From: Gammaproteobacteria bacterium
GTDB taxonomy: Bacteria; Pseudomonadota; Gammaproteobacteria; Pseudomonadales; Pseudohongiellaceae
DNA: 42,142 nucleotides
Reading direction: 5' to 3'
Assembly (NCBI GenBank): GCA_016764875.1
Contig: JAESQX010000168.1
Span: forward strand, 1 to 42,142
In this document: piece after piece, positions 8,786-20,408 of the stretch
How positions within the stretch are numbered: the stretch's first letter is position 1
How the letters are laid out: each line of letters begins with the position of its first letter
Position numbers and translations under genes: made by a program
Notes under the pieces: generated by a model
What the model saw: only the letters and a program-made list of their open reading frames with translations
What the model was told of the DNA's origin: nothing
The model's database searches: none

Positions 8786-10114
8786 TTAATCTGATTTACT
8801 TTCAGTTGCCGTGGGTTGTTCACTCTGGATGACTTCTTCGTAGTCCACCTTGTTCTCTGCTACCTGGGCCTGCTCGAGTATCACATCAAAACCCTGATCT
8901 TCCATTACCGTCGATTCTACGGTTGCCAGTTGCTCCTGATTGCCATAGTACCAGTTCACGACCTCGTCGGGAGATTCGTAGGTAGAAGCAATTTCTTCTA
9001 CGGCCTCCCTTACTTTGGCGGCATCTGCTTTCAACCCCTGCTGCTCAATCACCTCACTCAGGATCAATCCGGTTACGACACGTCGATTCGCCTGGTCAGT
9101 GAACATATTGTCTGGCAACAGGCTTGGGTCGATATTCTGCCCACCGCCCATTCTCTGTAGGGCTTGATCTCTAATACTTTTCACCTCGGAGTCAATTAGC
9201 ACCTGCGGTATTGAAACTTCACACAGCTCAATCAAAGCATCAACGACCTTGTTCTTGAGCTTGCTACGACTTGCGCTCTTCATTTCCCTTTCCATATTTT
9301 GGGAAACTTCCACGCGAAAGGCCTCTTCGCCCCCTTCTTCGATGCCAAAACCGGCAAAGAATGCTTCATTCAGCTCTGGTTTAACCTGCTCCGAAACCTT
9401 ATTGATGGTTATTTCAAATTCGACTTCCTTCCCTGCCAGCTCTGCATTGTGATATTTCTCAGGAAATGTCAAAGACAAGGTAACGGACTCACCGGCCTTT
9501 TTACCCAGCAATCCAGATTCAAATCCCGGAATCATGCGTTCGGAACCAAGTACCAGATTGCTGCCTTTAGCCTCGCCTCCCTGAAATGCTTCTCCGTCAC
9601 TCTTGCCAAGATAATCAATATTGAGCATGTCGCCGTTACCGGTTTCACGATCCACCTCTTCCCAGGTTTGTCGTTGCTCGCGCAAGGTCTCGACCATTTT
9701 ATCTATATTCTTCTCATCTACATCTGCTACCAGTTTCTCCACCTTGATGCTAGAAAAATCCGGTAACTGAATTTCCGGATAAACTTCAAACACAGCGGTG
9801 AACTGAAGGTCCTGCCCCTCTTCCAATTGAGTCGCTTCAATAGAAGGCTGTCCTGCAGGCCGGATTTTTTCCTGGTTCAAGGCTTCATAAAAGGAATTGT
9901 TCATTAACTCCCCTACAACCTCTTGCCGCACTCCTTCACCAAATCGATTTTTAATCACCTTCATTGGAATTTTGCCCTTGCGAAAGCCATTCATCTTTAC
10001 GTTATGGGCGGCCTCCTGCAAACGAGCCAATACAGCGGAGTCCACTTCCTGGAAAGGAATTGCTATGGTCATTTTTCTTTCCAGTGCAGTAGTGGTTTCT
10101 ACGGAAATATCCAT
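8786..10114 (-). CDS. tig: Trigger factor, ribosome-associated chaperone
   Basis: Trigger factor binds ribosomal protein L23 at the peptide exit and shields nascent chains. The 442-residue protein has the N-terminal ribosome-binding domain with the signature region GFRKGKIPMKVIKNRFG (about residues 43-59), an FKBP-type prolyl isomerase domain (about 150-245) and a helical C-terminal chaperone domain. Its C-terminus is acidic and slightly longer than that of E. coli TF (432 residues). The ribosome site GAGG lies seven bases before the ATG. It is the first gene of the block and is divergent from mobA. Confidence 0.97.
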   Translation of the reverse strand: MDISVETTTALERKMTIAIPFQEVDSAVLARLQEAAHNVKMNGFRKGKIPMKVIKNRFGEGVRQEVVGELMNNSFYEALNQEKIRPAGQPSIEATQLEEGQDLQFTAVFEVYPEIQLPDFSSIKVEKLVADVDEKNIDKMVETLREQRQTWEEVDRETGNGDMLNIDYLGKSDGEAFQGGEAKGSNLVLGSERMIPGFESGLLGKKAGESVTLSLTFPEKYHNAELAGKEVEFEITINKVSEQVKPELNEAFFAGFGIEEGGEEAFRVEVSQNMEREMKSASRSKLKNKVVDALIELCEVSIPQVLIDSEVKSIRDQALQRMGGGQNIDPSLLPDNMFTDQANRRVVTGLILSEVIEQQGLKADAAKVREAVEEIASTYESPDEVVNWYYGNQEQLATVESTVMEDQGFDVILEQAQVAENKVDYEEVIQSEQPTATESKSD

Positions 10115-10481
10115 TAATCAGCCTCTTTGATTCGAATTCTTTACCAACTTCTACCACCAACAACTGTTACTAATATAAATAATGTCCCGGTCGGACAAAG
10201 CAGTCATGGGGATAACAAAACTCGGGAAACCTCTGTTTAACCAGTAGGACCCAAGTCAGAATAGCCAAGTTTTCCATTAATTTTCAAGAAGTTGAAATTA
10301 ACCTGGCCGGGTTATAAGGAGCGCGATTGTGCCATATCAAATAAGCAGATTCAACCGTAAATAAAGTGCATTAAAACAACCCTCTGATGCTTCGGCAAAA
10401 CATACATCTTTGCACCTGCCAGTATAACCCGACATGCTATTAACCTATGATAACGGTCATCCCGCATCAAGGTGAAATCAA
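10115..10481. other. Divergent intergenic region between tig and mobA (367 bp)
   Basis: I see no credible gene or RNA here. The half near tig carries a candidate promoter for tig. The half near mobA is A/T-rich and holds the mobA ribosome site (AAGGTG, 10469-10474), but I found no convincing -35/-10 pair for mobA. Confidence 0.6.
10172..10199 (-). promoter_or_regulatory. tig: Candidate sigma-70 promoter for tig
   Basis: On the minus strand TTTGTC (10194-10199), a 16-bp spacer and TATATT (10172-10177) form a moderate match. The leader would be about 50 nt. The -35 is weak, so this is tentative. Confidence 0.35.
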
Positions 10482-11150
10482 TTGGACAAACCCCGCAATA
10501 AAGTCAGGATCTGTGGCGTCATAGTCGCCGGGGGCCAGGCATCCAGGATGGGTTATCAGGACAAGCCTCTGGTGCCTCTGGCGCAAAAGCCACTGATTGA
10601 GTATGTGATTGCTGCCGCCTCCCCTCAGGTAGGCCAGCTGATCATAAGCGTCAATCGGAATCTGGATAAATATACCCGCTACTCTCTACCGCTGGTGAGA
10701 GATGTTTCAGCTGCCGGCGCGGGCCCCCTGGTTGGCATCTACAGCGCCATGAAGTGGTACTCGAATCAGACTGTTCAGGCGGACTACCTAGCCTGCTTCC
10801 CCGCCGATGTCCCCATGTTTCCGGCGAACCTTGTTGACACTCTTTCTACGGCCATTGCGGCGACTGATTCTTCGCTCCACAACAGCGTCAGGGAAGTGGC
10901 CTGGTGCCAGACCGACACGCAAATACAACCGTTGTTCTCACTGTGGTCCTTTAAGCTGTTGGCAGCTCTTGAACAGTCAATCCATGCAGGAGTGTGTGGC
11001 CCCAGCCTTTTCTTTCAGAATCATCCCTCGCAAAAAGTTGTACTGCCGCCGCAGGATCCCGGCATGTTTCATAATATCAACACCCTTGAAGAACTGGCGC
11101 AGGCCGAGAAGTTTATTGCCAAGCGCACCGCTGATTTCAATCATAATTAA
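10482..11150 (+). CDS. mobA: Molybdenum cofactor guanylyltransferase MobA
   Basis: MobA transfers GMP from GTP to molybdopterin, making the guanine-dinucleotide cofactor used by DMSO-reductase-family enzymes. The 222-residue protein opens with the nucleotide-binding loop VIVAGGQASRMGYQDKPL (Lys28) and carries the metal-binding segment ACFPADVPMFPANL, both MobA hallmarks. The start is a TTG at 10482, supported by AAGGTG seven bases upstream and by the normal N-terminus it gives. It stands alone, divergent from tig. No moa or moe genes are in the window, so its user enzymes lie elsewhere. Confidence 0.93.
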   Translation: MDKPRNKVRICGVIVAGGQASRMGYQDKPLVPLAQKPLIEYVIAAASPQVGQLIISVNRNLDKYTRYSLPLVRDVSAAGAGPLVGIYSAMKWYSNQTVQADYLACFPADVPMFPANLVDTLSTAIAATDSSLHNSVREVAWCQTDTQIQPLFSLWSFKLLAALEQSIHAGVCGPSLFFQNHPSQKVVLPPQDPGMFHNINTLEELAQAEKFIAKRTADFNHN

Positions 11151-11232
11151 CAACAACAACCCGGGGTAAACGGGCCACTTTCTTCAGCAGCAAAATCAAA
11201 ACCCGGTTCAATAAAGAAAATGAATCAAAATA

Positions 11233-11248
11233 TGGCACATAAATTGCG
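11233..11248 (+). promoter_or_regulatory. Near-consensus sigma-54 (RpoN) promoter
   Basis: TGGCAC (11233-11238), five bases, then TTGC (11244-11247) match the RpoN consensus TGGCAC-N5-TTGC at every conserved base. The invariant GG and GC are exactly 10 bases apart. The predicted start is near 11259, giving a leader of about 90 nt before the small gene at 11348. No activator gene is adjacent. Confidence 0.65.
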
Positions 11249-11347
11249 CTCTTTTATTCGTTTTCCAGTTAAATTATCGTGCGTTTTACTCGCTAGCCTA
11301 AGGTTGCACCCTGGACTTGTTTCAGACCTAGTTATTAGGGCCGCCTT

Positions 11348-11572
11348 ATGGCTAGTGTAGACAAATTTCTGATAAATAAAATTATGCCCAGCACTCGAAT
11401 TCATGACCAGACCATTACTGAAGCGCCCGCGAGAACCGAGCGCTTATTCAGCCGTGACGAATTGTGGTATTTCCGCACTCGCGAAAATGATCGGGTAGGG
11501 CCGTTTCGTTACCGTTCGGAGGCCCAGAGCAATCTTGACAAATTTCTGAACGAATTAAGAGATAAGCTGTAG
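11348..11572 (+). CDS. Small conserved-looking hypothetical protein (74 aa)
   Basis: The product is a 74-residue, soluble, charged protein with no signal peptide or membrane segment. The segment RLFSRDELWYFRTRENDRVGPFRYRSEAQ, at about residues 32-60, resembles small gammaproteobacterial proteins grouped, I believe, as DUF6316, with the pattern WYFxTRE followed by GPFR; that family name is from memory. No function is known to me. AGGG seven bases before the ATG supports translation. It is preceded by a sigma-54-type promoter and converges with msrB, so it is probably a single-gene unit. Confidence 0.75.
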   Translation: MASVDKFLINKIMPSTRIHDQTITEAPARTERLFSRDELWYFRTRENDRVGPFRYRSEAQSNLDKFLNELRDKL

Positions 11573-11623
11573 CCCTATCTTCCCAAGCATAACAAAATCA
11601 TCTCTAAAGACAGTGGGGGATAA

Positions 11624-12022
11624 TTATTCCTCCGGTTTATCAAGCTGTAGCGACGCCGAATTTATACAATATCGTAGCCCTGTTTCCGTTGGCCCGTCCT
11701 GAAAAACATGGCCCAGGTGTGAATCACATTGACTGCACACCACTTCAGTTCTATACATTCCCTGGGACTTGTCCCCATGCTCCGTTACATTTTCCACCGC
11801 TAATGGTTGATAAAAACTTGGCCAACCTGAGCCGGAATCATATATAGTTTGCGAAGAAAACAAGGGAGCCGCACAAGCGACACAACGGTAAATTCCAGTC
11901 TCTTTACAATCCCAATATTTCCCGCTAAATGCCTGTTCAGTGCCCTTGCCCCGACAAACCCGGTACTGCTCAGCGTTAAGCTGGCTGGCCCAATCCTGAT
12001 TACTCTTGACTGTTTTAGCCAT
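11624..12022 (-). CDS. msrB: Peptide-methionine (R)-S-oxide reductase MsrB
   Basis: MsrB repairs oxidised methionine by reducing the R-sulfoxide in proteins. The 132-residue product has the structural zinc cysteines Cys47/Cys50 (RCVAC) and Cys96/Cys99 (CSQCDSHLGHVF) and the catalytic Cys119 in GLRYCINSASL. The substrate-pocket motif GSGWPSF is present. I place the start at ATG 12022, because the upstream in-frame GTG at 12031 overlaps the AAGGAG ribosome site (12031-12036), which is eight bases before the ATG. The gene is divergent from alaA and convergent with the small gene at 11348. Confidence 0.97.
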   Translation of the reverse strand: MAKTVKSNQDWASQLNAEQYRVCRGKGTEQAFSGKYWDCKETGIYRCVACAAPLFSSQTIYDSGSGWPSFYQPLAVENVTEHGDKSQGMYRTEVVCSQCDSHLGHVFQDGPTETGLRYCINSASLQLDKPEE

Positions 12023-12030
12023 AATTGCCA

Positions 12031-12036
12031 CTCCTT
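12031..12036 (-). promoter_or_regulatory. msrB: msrB ribosome binding site that fixes the start
   Basis: AAGGAG on the minus strand lies eight bases before ATG 12022. The competing in-frame GTG at 12029-12031 shares its last base, so it cannot be the start used with this site. Confidence 0.8.
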
Positions 12037-12114
12037 AAAGCTCTGTTGCTGCCGACATTGTTACTCAAAGGTTCCCTAGAATATCACCCGCCATTTTATT
12101 AAAACAGGACGCTC

Positions 12115-13326
12115 ATGAAAACCGTTGAACAATCCAGTAAGTTGGCGAATGTCTGTTACGACATTCGCGGGCCGGTACTGGAAGAAGCCAAACGCCTTGA
12201 GGAAGAAGGCCATCGCATACTGAAGCTCAATATAGGCAACCCTGCTGCCTTTGGTTTTGATGCCCCTGACGAAATCCTGCAAGATGTAATATTCAATCTG
12301 CCCAATGCACAGGGTTACAGTGATTCCAAAGGCCTGTTTTCCGCGCGCAAAGCCATTATGCAGGAATGCCAGAAGCTTGGTATCAAGGACGTGGATATCA
12401 ACGATATCTACCTGGGCAATGGCGTAAGCGAATTAATCACCATGTCGATGCAGGCTCTGCTAAACAACGGTGACGAGGTTTTGATCCCCGCACCGAATTA
12501 TCCCTTGTGGACAGCATCGGTTTCTCTTGCTGGCGGTTGTCCGGTGCATTACATTTGCGATGAGCAAGCCGATTGGCAACCGGACATTGCCGATATTGAA
12601 AAAAAGATAACCAGTAAGACCAGAGCACTGGTGATAATAAACCCCAACAATCCAACCGGTGCTGTTTACGAAAAACAAACCCTTATTGATCTCATCGAAG
12701 TGGCTCGCAAGCACAATCTGATTTTGTTTACGGACGAAATTTACAGCAAAATTACCTACGATGATGCCGTCCATTTCCCCCTGGCTTCCCTGTGTGATGA
12801 CCTGCTGATGGTCAGCTTTAATGGGCTGTCGAAAGCTTATCGCCTGGCCGGGTTTCGATGCGGATGGATGATAGTCAGTGGCGCAAAGGATAAAGCTTCT
12901 GGCTATATAGGAGGCCTGGACATCCTCACCAATATGCGCCTTTGCGCCAATGTGCCTGGTCAATTTGCGGTGCAAACCGCTCTGGGAGGCTACCAGAGTG
13001 TTAATGAATTAATCTTGCCAGGGGGAAGGTTGCATGAACAACGCGACCTGGCCTGGGATATTCTGACCCAGATACCCGGGGTAAGTTGTGTCAAGCCCAA
13101 GGGCGCCATCTATATGTTTCCACGTCTGGATCCGCAGCGCTTCAAAATAGACAACGACGAAAAGCTGATACTGGATATTCTCGACAAGGAGAAAATCCTG
13201 CTGGTGCAGGGCAGCGCTTTTAACATCACTGATAACAACCATTTCCGACTGGTATTTCTACCCCCGGTAGACGTGCTGGAAAAGGCGGTGAGAAGTATTG
13301 GACAGTTTTTGCGGAATTATCCGTAA
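12115..13326 (+). CDS. alaA: Alanine-synthesising aminotransferase AlaA
   Basis: AlaA is a PLP-dependent class I aminotransferase that makes alanine from pyruvate and glutamate. The 403-residue protein closely follows E. coli AlaA from its N-terminus (SSKLANVCYDIRGPVLEEAK). The PLP-binding Lys240 lies in SFNGLSKAYRLAGFRCGW, with NPNNPTGAVY and FTDEIYSKI supplying other cofactor contacts. Length and Lys position equal those of the E. coli enzyme. AGGA is seven bases before the ATG. It stands alone between msrB (divergent) and pdxB (convergent). Confidence 0.95.
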   Translation: MKTVEQSSKLANVCYDIRGPVLEEAKRLEEEGHRILKLNIGNPAAFGFDAPDEILQDVIFNLPNAQGYSDSKGLFSARKAIMQECQKLGIKDVDINDIYLGNGVSELITMSMQALLNNGDEVLIPAPNYPLWTASVSLAGGCPVHYICDEQADWQPDIADIEKKITSKTRALVIINPNNPTGAVYEKQTLIDLIEVARKHNLILFTDEIYSKITYDDAVHFPLASLCDDLLMVSFNGLSKAYRLAGFRCGWMIVSGAKDKASGYIGGLDILTNMRLCANVPGQFAVQTALGGYQSVNELILPGGRLHEQRDLAWDILTQIPGVSCVKPKGAIYMFPRLDPQRFKIDNDEKLILDILDKEKILLVQGSAFNITDNNHFRLVFLPPVDVLEKAVRSIGQFLRNYP

Positions 13327-13334
13327 CTAACCAT

Positions 13335-13359
13335 CGGTAACTATCTCTATCGGTTACCG
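13335..13359. terminator. Hairpin between the convergent alaA and pdxB ends
   Basis: A perfect 7-bp stem, CGGTAAC with GTTACCG, encloses an 11-base loop between the two stop codons. Neither strand has a proper U-run after it, so it could be a weak bidirectional terminator or an RNA 3'-end stabiliser. Confidence 0.4.
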
Positions 13360-13360
13360 T

Positions 13361-14527
13361 CTATTGCTTCAGGTTAAATCCCATAGTGGCAAGTAAAAGT
13401 TTCTGCCGCGGGCCAAATAATCGGGCATCAACCCTGTATGCACAAAATTCATGCCGGCTAACCAGCTGTTTGCGCAATTTATCAAATATCTGTGCCGGAT
13501 TGTTATTACTCAACGACATCTGTTGTCGCAACTGCCTGGTAATATCAGTCAGTGGTAAAACACGGCTCAATAGCTTCAAGCACAATGAATCCATATCGTC
13601 CGTAGCGACCTTGTCGAGCTCAATGAAATCTTCCGAAACAAGAGAAGGCTCCTGACCCTCCTGCTGTACTGGCAGCGCAAAGAACTCACAAAAGTTTCGA
13701 CAGAGCCTGGCGGTGGCACTCCGCTTGGCTTCAATACTGTAACCGGCGATATGTGGACTACCCAATCGTACCCTGGTCAATAATTCCCGGTTGATGTTCG
13801 GCTCATCCTCCCATACGTCCACTACGGCATGAAGATCATTACGCTTGCTTAAAACCTTTAACAAATCGTGGTTATCAACCACAGCCCCCCTGGAGGTATT
13901 CAACAAAACGGCGTTCGGGGCAAGGCTCGTTAAATTGGTTTCGTTCAACAAGTGGATCGTCGGGTGGTCCCCTGTAAATGTCAGTGGAACATGCAAGCTT
14001 ATTACGTTTGCCGTCAGCGCCTCGTCAAATCCCACCAGAGGACAATTTAACTGCTCCAGGCGCAACCTGCGTCGCTCAGTAATAAACGGGTCACATACAA
14101 GGCATTGGTAACCGAGATTTGCCAGCTTCTCCGCCAACAGACTTCCAACGTTACCGGCGCCAATAATCCCGAAGCTACTCCTTGAAAAATCAATTGATTG
14201 ACGGACACCGGTAATAGCCAGGGCAGTTAAACAATACTCCACCACCGCATTGGCATTACAGCCACTGGCATTACTGAATTCAATATTGTTGCATTTGAGG
14301 TAATCGAGATCCACATGGTCGGTTCCCGCCGTCGCACTACCGACGAACTTCACACCGCTCTGATCAAGTAATTGACCGTCAACCCGAGTTATGGAACGCA
14401 CCAGAAGCGCATCAGCATTCAACAGATCCTGGCGGGCAATCTTCCTGCCTGGAATTTTTATCAATTCACCAAATTTGCTGAAGCTCTTGTCAACTGAAAG
14501 GATATCTTCATCTGCAACTATACGCAT
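13361..14527 (-). CDS. pdxB: Erythronate-4-phosphate dehydrogenase PdxB
   Basis: PdxB oxidises 4-phosphoerythronate in the DXP-dependent pyridoxal phosphate pathway. The 388-residue protein is a D-2-hydroxyacid dehydrogenase with the NAD-binding motif GAGNVG (residues 123-128). Its catalytic set is Arg213 (NTSRGAVVD), Glu242 (WEDEPNI) and His259 (SPHIAGYS), each five residues later than in E. coli. The C-terminal PdxB-specific dimerisation region is present, which separates it from SerA-type enzymes. It starts 12 bp after the 5' nuclease gene and is probably the last gene of the fadB-to-pdxB run. Confidence 0.95.
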   Translation of the reverse strand: MRIVADEDILSVDKSFSKFGELIKIPGRKIARQDLLNADALLVRSITRVDGQLLDQSGVKFVGSATAGTDHVDLDYLKCNNIEFSNASGCNANAVVEYCLTALAITGVRQSIDFSRSSFGIIGAGNVGSLLAEKLANLGYQCLVCDPFITERRRLRLEQLNCPLVGFDEALTANVISLHVPLTFTGDHPTIHLLNETNLTSLAPNAVLLNTSRGAVVDNHDLLKVLSKRNDLHAVVDVWEDEPNINRELLTRVRLGSPHIAGYSIEAKRSATARLCRNFCEFFALPVQQEGQEPSLVSEDFIELDKVATDDMDSLCLKLLSRVLPLTDITRQLRQQMSLSNNNPAQIFDKLRKQLVSRHEFCAYRVDARLFGPRQKLLLATMGFNLKQ

Positions 14528-14539
14528 CGGCCAACCATT

Positions 14540-15487
14540 TCAGAAAAACGAATTATTCAGAGTGCTAACAGTATTAACCATACGGTCGCAAAAACGGTCA
14601 TCAAATTTCTCGGCGGCCAGGAATTCAGCCAGGCGCTCAGTGTCAGCAGGTTTTCGTTCAAGGTCCTTAAGGGGAATAATGGAAAATTCTTCCGCTTCGT
14701 CCACAACATTATCAACAATGGTTGCCAGCCGCTTACTCAAGTAGGCTTTTCCTTTGTGTTCGTGTAGCAAAAGCGCAAGTTTTTCGGAACCCCGCAAAGA
14801 AAGGTTTCTGACCTGATCAATATCCGAATAAATTGCATCCAGGTCCGCGAATTCCTGCAACAGGTGTTTTCCTTTTACCGGACCGACTCCAGGAACACCC
14901 GAGATATTATCAACCGCATCGCCAACCAACCCGAGGTAGTCCGGAATCTGAACCGGATATACGCCAAAATCTTCAACAACTTGTGGAATGAAACGTTTCC
15001 TATTTCGCTGATAATCCCAAACAAAATCCATCTCACCATGCAACAACTGAGCAAGATCCTTGTCTCTCGAGACAATGCCAATACCTTCTCTCGGACATCC
15101 GGCCAAGTGGGTATCAGCTTCTCTCAATCTTCGCGCCAGAGTACCTATTATATCGTCTGCCTCATACTTCTTGCTGGCGAAAGTAGGCAAGCCCATTATT
15201 CTGCTTAACTCGGCGCAGCCTGCCAACTGCCGGCTCAAGTTCTCATCGGGCAGCTCGCGGTTAGCCTTGTACTTCTCACACAGTTGATGCCTGAAACCAC
15301 AAAAAAGACTCTCATCCATTGCAACCGCGGCCACACGCGGATTCTGTCTACGCAGAAACTGCAGCAAGAACTGGGAGAAACCATACAGTGCTCCCAAATC
15401 CTCTCCATCGGCATCATAACATTCAATATTTGGAGAGAAATGAGCCTGAAAAATATAAATTGATGCATCTATCAGATAGGCAGGCAT
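14540..15487 (-). CDS. Free-standing 5'-3' exonuclease / flap endonuclease (PolA N-domain type)
   Basis: The 315-residue protein matches the 5' nuclease domain of DNA polymerase I but has no polymerase. The acidic metal ligands expected for an active enzyme are visible: Asp7, Asp58 (AVAMDES), Glu109/Asp111/Asp112 (YEADDIIG), Asp142/Asp144 (VSRDKDLAQLL) and Asp190/Asp193 (GLVGDAVDNISG). The helix-hairpin-helix GVPGVGPVKGKHLL follows. It is longer than E. coli Xni/ExoIX (251 residues) and may act on flaps in repair or primer removal. It sits between tusA and pdxB on the same strand. Whether to call it xni is uncertain. Confidence 0.88.
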   Translation of the reverse strand: MPAYLIDASIYIFQAHFSPNIECYDADGEDLGALYGFSQFLLQFLRRQNPRVAAVAMDESLFCGFRHQLCEKYKANRELPDENLSRQLAGCAELSRIMGLPTFASKKYEADDIIGTLARRLREADTHLAGCPREGIGIVSRDKDLAQLLHGEMDFVWDYQRNRKRFIPQVVEDFGVYPVQIPDYLGLVGDAVDNISGVPGVGPVKGKHLLQEFADLDAIYSDIDQVRNLSLRGSEKLALLLHEHKGKAYLSKRLATIVDNVVDEAEEFSIIPLKDLERKPADTERLAEFLAAEKFDDRFCDRMVNTVSTLNNSFF

Positions 15488-15520
15488 AATTCAGCGAGAT
15501 CCGGGGTCACTATAATTTAA

Positions 15521-15790
15521 TCAGAATTCATTTTTACGAATAAGGTAGAAATACTTGTTATCCTGCTCATACTTCTCAACCAGTTCATGGCCAAGGTAGA
15601 TGCAAAATTTTGGAACGTCGCGGGTAGTGGAAGGATCTGTTGCAACGATGCGCAGCATATCACCCTTGTTCATTTCCCTAATTTTATTATGTAGCAACAT
15701 AACGGGTTCCGGACAAAAAAGCCCGGTCGCATCCAGCTCAATGGTCGGCTGTGTATTCTTGTTTTCAGGATCCGCTATTTTCTCTGACAT
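15521..15790 (-). CDS. tusA: Sulfur carrier protein TusA
   Basis: TusA accepts persulfide sulfur from the cysteine desulfurase IscS and passes it on, notably for 2-thiolation of tRNA wobble uridine. The 89-residue protein has the acceptor Cys26 in the invariant LFCPEPVM motif, then [14 protein letters not shown] and the terminal YFYLIRK typical of true TusA. Compared with E. coli (81 residues) it has a slightly longer polar N-terminus. It follows yheU by 8 bp and lies near ttcA, another tRNA sulfur gene, so a shared transcript is likely. Confidence 0.93.
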   Translation of the reverse strand: MSEKIADPENKNTQPTIELDATGLFCPEPVMLLHNKIREMNKGDMLRIVATDPSTTRDVPKFCIYLGHELVEKYEQDNKYFYLIRKNEF

Positions 15791-15798
15791 GAAGTTTA

Positions 15799-16020
15799 CT
15801 ACTTTATAAAAATATTCATAACACTATGTAGATGGCAACTCTGAGAATCAGGATCAAATTCTATAACCACTTCTCCCCGCCGGATCTGTACTAACACCTG
15901 TTCAACTTTTTCATCCAGAGTGTAGTCTTTACTACCGTACTCAGTCCCTTCCCGGCTCACATACTCCTCGATTATACCTCTTAGAGATTCCGGCGATAAC
16001 TGCGAATAGGGAATTTTCAT
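15799..16020 (-). CDS. UPF0270 protein (YheU family)
   Basis: A 73-residue protein like E. coli YheU. The family pattern is clear: [21 protein letters not shown], then [20 protein letters not shown] and a hydrophobic segment GEVVIEFDP. The molecular function is unknown. The start has only a weak ribosome site, so translation may be coupled to ttcA, which ends 20 bp upstream. Its position between ttcA and tusA suggests a link with tRNA or sulfur metabolism, which is inference from context only. Confidence 0.9.
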   Translation of the reverse strand: MKIPYSQLSPESLRGIIEEYVSREGTEYGSKDYTLDEKVEQVLVQIRRGEVVIEFDPDSQSCHLHSVMNIFIK

Positions 16021-16040
16021 CCTGAGGGATACTCTATAAG

Positions 16041-16871
16041 TTACGAAAGCTCAACCACATCAAGCAAACCCTCTTCCATGCCGAGCTGACGCAACTCAGT
16101 GAAAGGGTACTTACTGGTGTCTGCAAGGTGTGACAAAGAAACGCTGGTAATGCTGCGAAAAATACTCTCAACTCGTCCAGGATGTTCCCGGTCCCAATCC
16201 GCCAGCATCTTTTTAATTACCTGGCGCTGCATATTGTCCTGCGTCCCACACAAGCTACAGGGAATTATCGGGAACTGACGTAGTTCTGAATACTTGCTTA
16301 TCTCCTTTTCCTTACAATACGCAAGAGGCCTGATAACCACGTTACATCCATCATCACTTAGCAACTTTGGTGGCATTGCTTTCAACTTGCCACCATAAAA
16401 CATATTCAGAAAAAGGGTTTCAATTATATCTTCCCGGTGGTGGCCCAGGGCGATTTTGTGAGCGCCGATTTCTTTGGCATAAGTATACAAACAGCCCCGG
16501 CGTAACCTCGAGCATAAACCGCAGTAGGTTTTTCCCTTCGGGGTTTTGTCCGTGACTATGGAGTAGGTGTCCTGCTCCAGAATATGATAATCAATGCCTT
16601 CTCCTTGCAGGTAGTCGGGTAATATATGTTCAGGAAAACCCGGTTGCTTCTGATCCAGATTTACGGCCTTGATTTTGAAATCAATTGGCGCATGGCGCTG
16701 CAAATTAATCAGGATATCCAGTAACGTATAAGAGTCCTTTCCACCCGACAGACACACCATAACCAGGTCACCATCTTCAATCATATTGAAATCAGCTATG
16801 GCGCGGCCAACCTCACGTCGCAGGTTTTTTTGAGCGCGATTTAATTGAAATTGCTGCTTCTGGTTTTTCAT
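16041..16871 (-). CDS. ttcA: tRNA-cytidine(32) 2-sulfurtransferase TtcA
   Basis: TtcA makes 2-thiocytidine at position 32 of certain tRNAs, using ATP and an oxygen-sensitive [4Fe-4S] cluster. From ATG 16871 the protein is 276 residues. The PP-loop SGGKDS is at 42-47. Cys117/Cys120 ([12 protein letters not shown]) and a further cysteine near 205-208 (PCSLCGTQ) are the expected cluster ligands. An upstream in-frame ATG at 16943 lies inside fadA and would add 24 residues unlike the family, so I reject it. The gene begins 23 bp after the fadA stop, on the same strand. Confidence 0.95.
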   Translation of the reverse strand: MKNQKQQFQLNRAQKNLRREVGRAIADFNMIEDGDLVMVCLSGGKDSYTLLDILINLQRHAPIDFKIKAVNLDQKQPGFPEHILPDYLQGEGIDYHILEQDTYSIVTDKTPKGKTYCGLCSRLRRGCLYTYAKEIGAHKIALGHHREDIIETLFLNMFYGGKLKAMPPKLLSDDGCNVVIRPLAYCKEKEISKYSELRQFPIIPCSLCGTQDNMQRQVIKKMLADWDREHPGRVESIFRSITSVSLSHLADTSKYPFTELRQLGMEEGLLDVVELS

Positions 16872-16894
16872 ATACTTCGCCCGAACAAACTGCG

Positions 16895-20240
<3,346 letters not shown>

Positions 20241-20294
20241 TCCTTAGACTCCATAAGTTCCAGGCTGCCGATGCATGGTTAGCCGAACAGCGGT

Positions 20295-20328
20295 TGTCCA
20301 TTATAGCGTTCGAAGGACACCAAAAGCG
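20295..20328 (-). promoter_or_regulatory. fadB: Candidate fadB promoter with overlapping inverted repeat
   Basis: On the minus strand a perfect -10 TATAAT (20300-20305) lies about 60 bp before the fadB ATG. The -35 at 17 bp spacing (CGCTTT, 20323-20328) is poor, as in activator- or repressor-controlled promoters. An inverted repeat TGTCC-N15-GGACA (20295-20319) covers the -10. It does not match the FadR or PsrA consensus sequences I know. Confidence 0.4.
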
Positions 20329-20408
20329 AAAATGAAGCAAACAAAGCCTCATCCCTTCCAATCAGTTACGCTATCATTCCCCTGGACACAACCGCCTTTG
20401 GAATTTCC

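Noticed and set aside
12460-12975. 171-codon minus-strand frame
   Set aside because: Fully inside alaA on the opposite strand and without motifs; a shadow.
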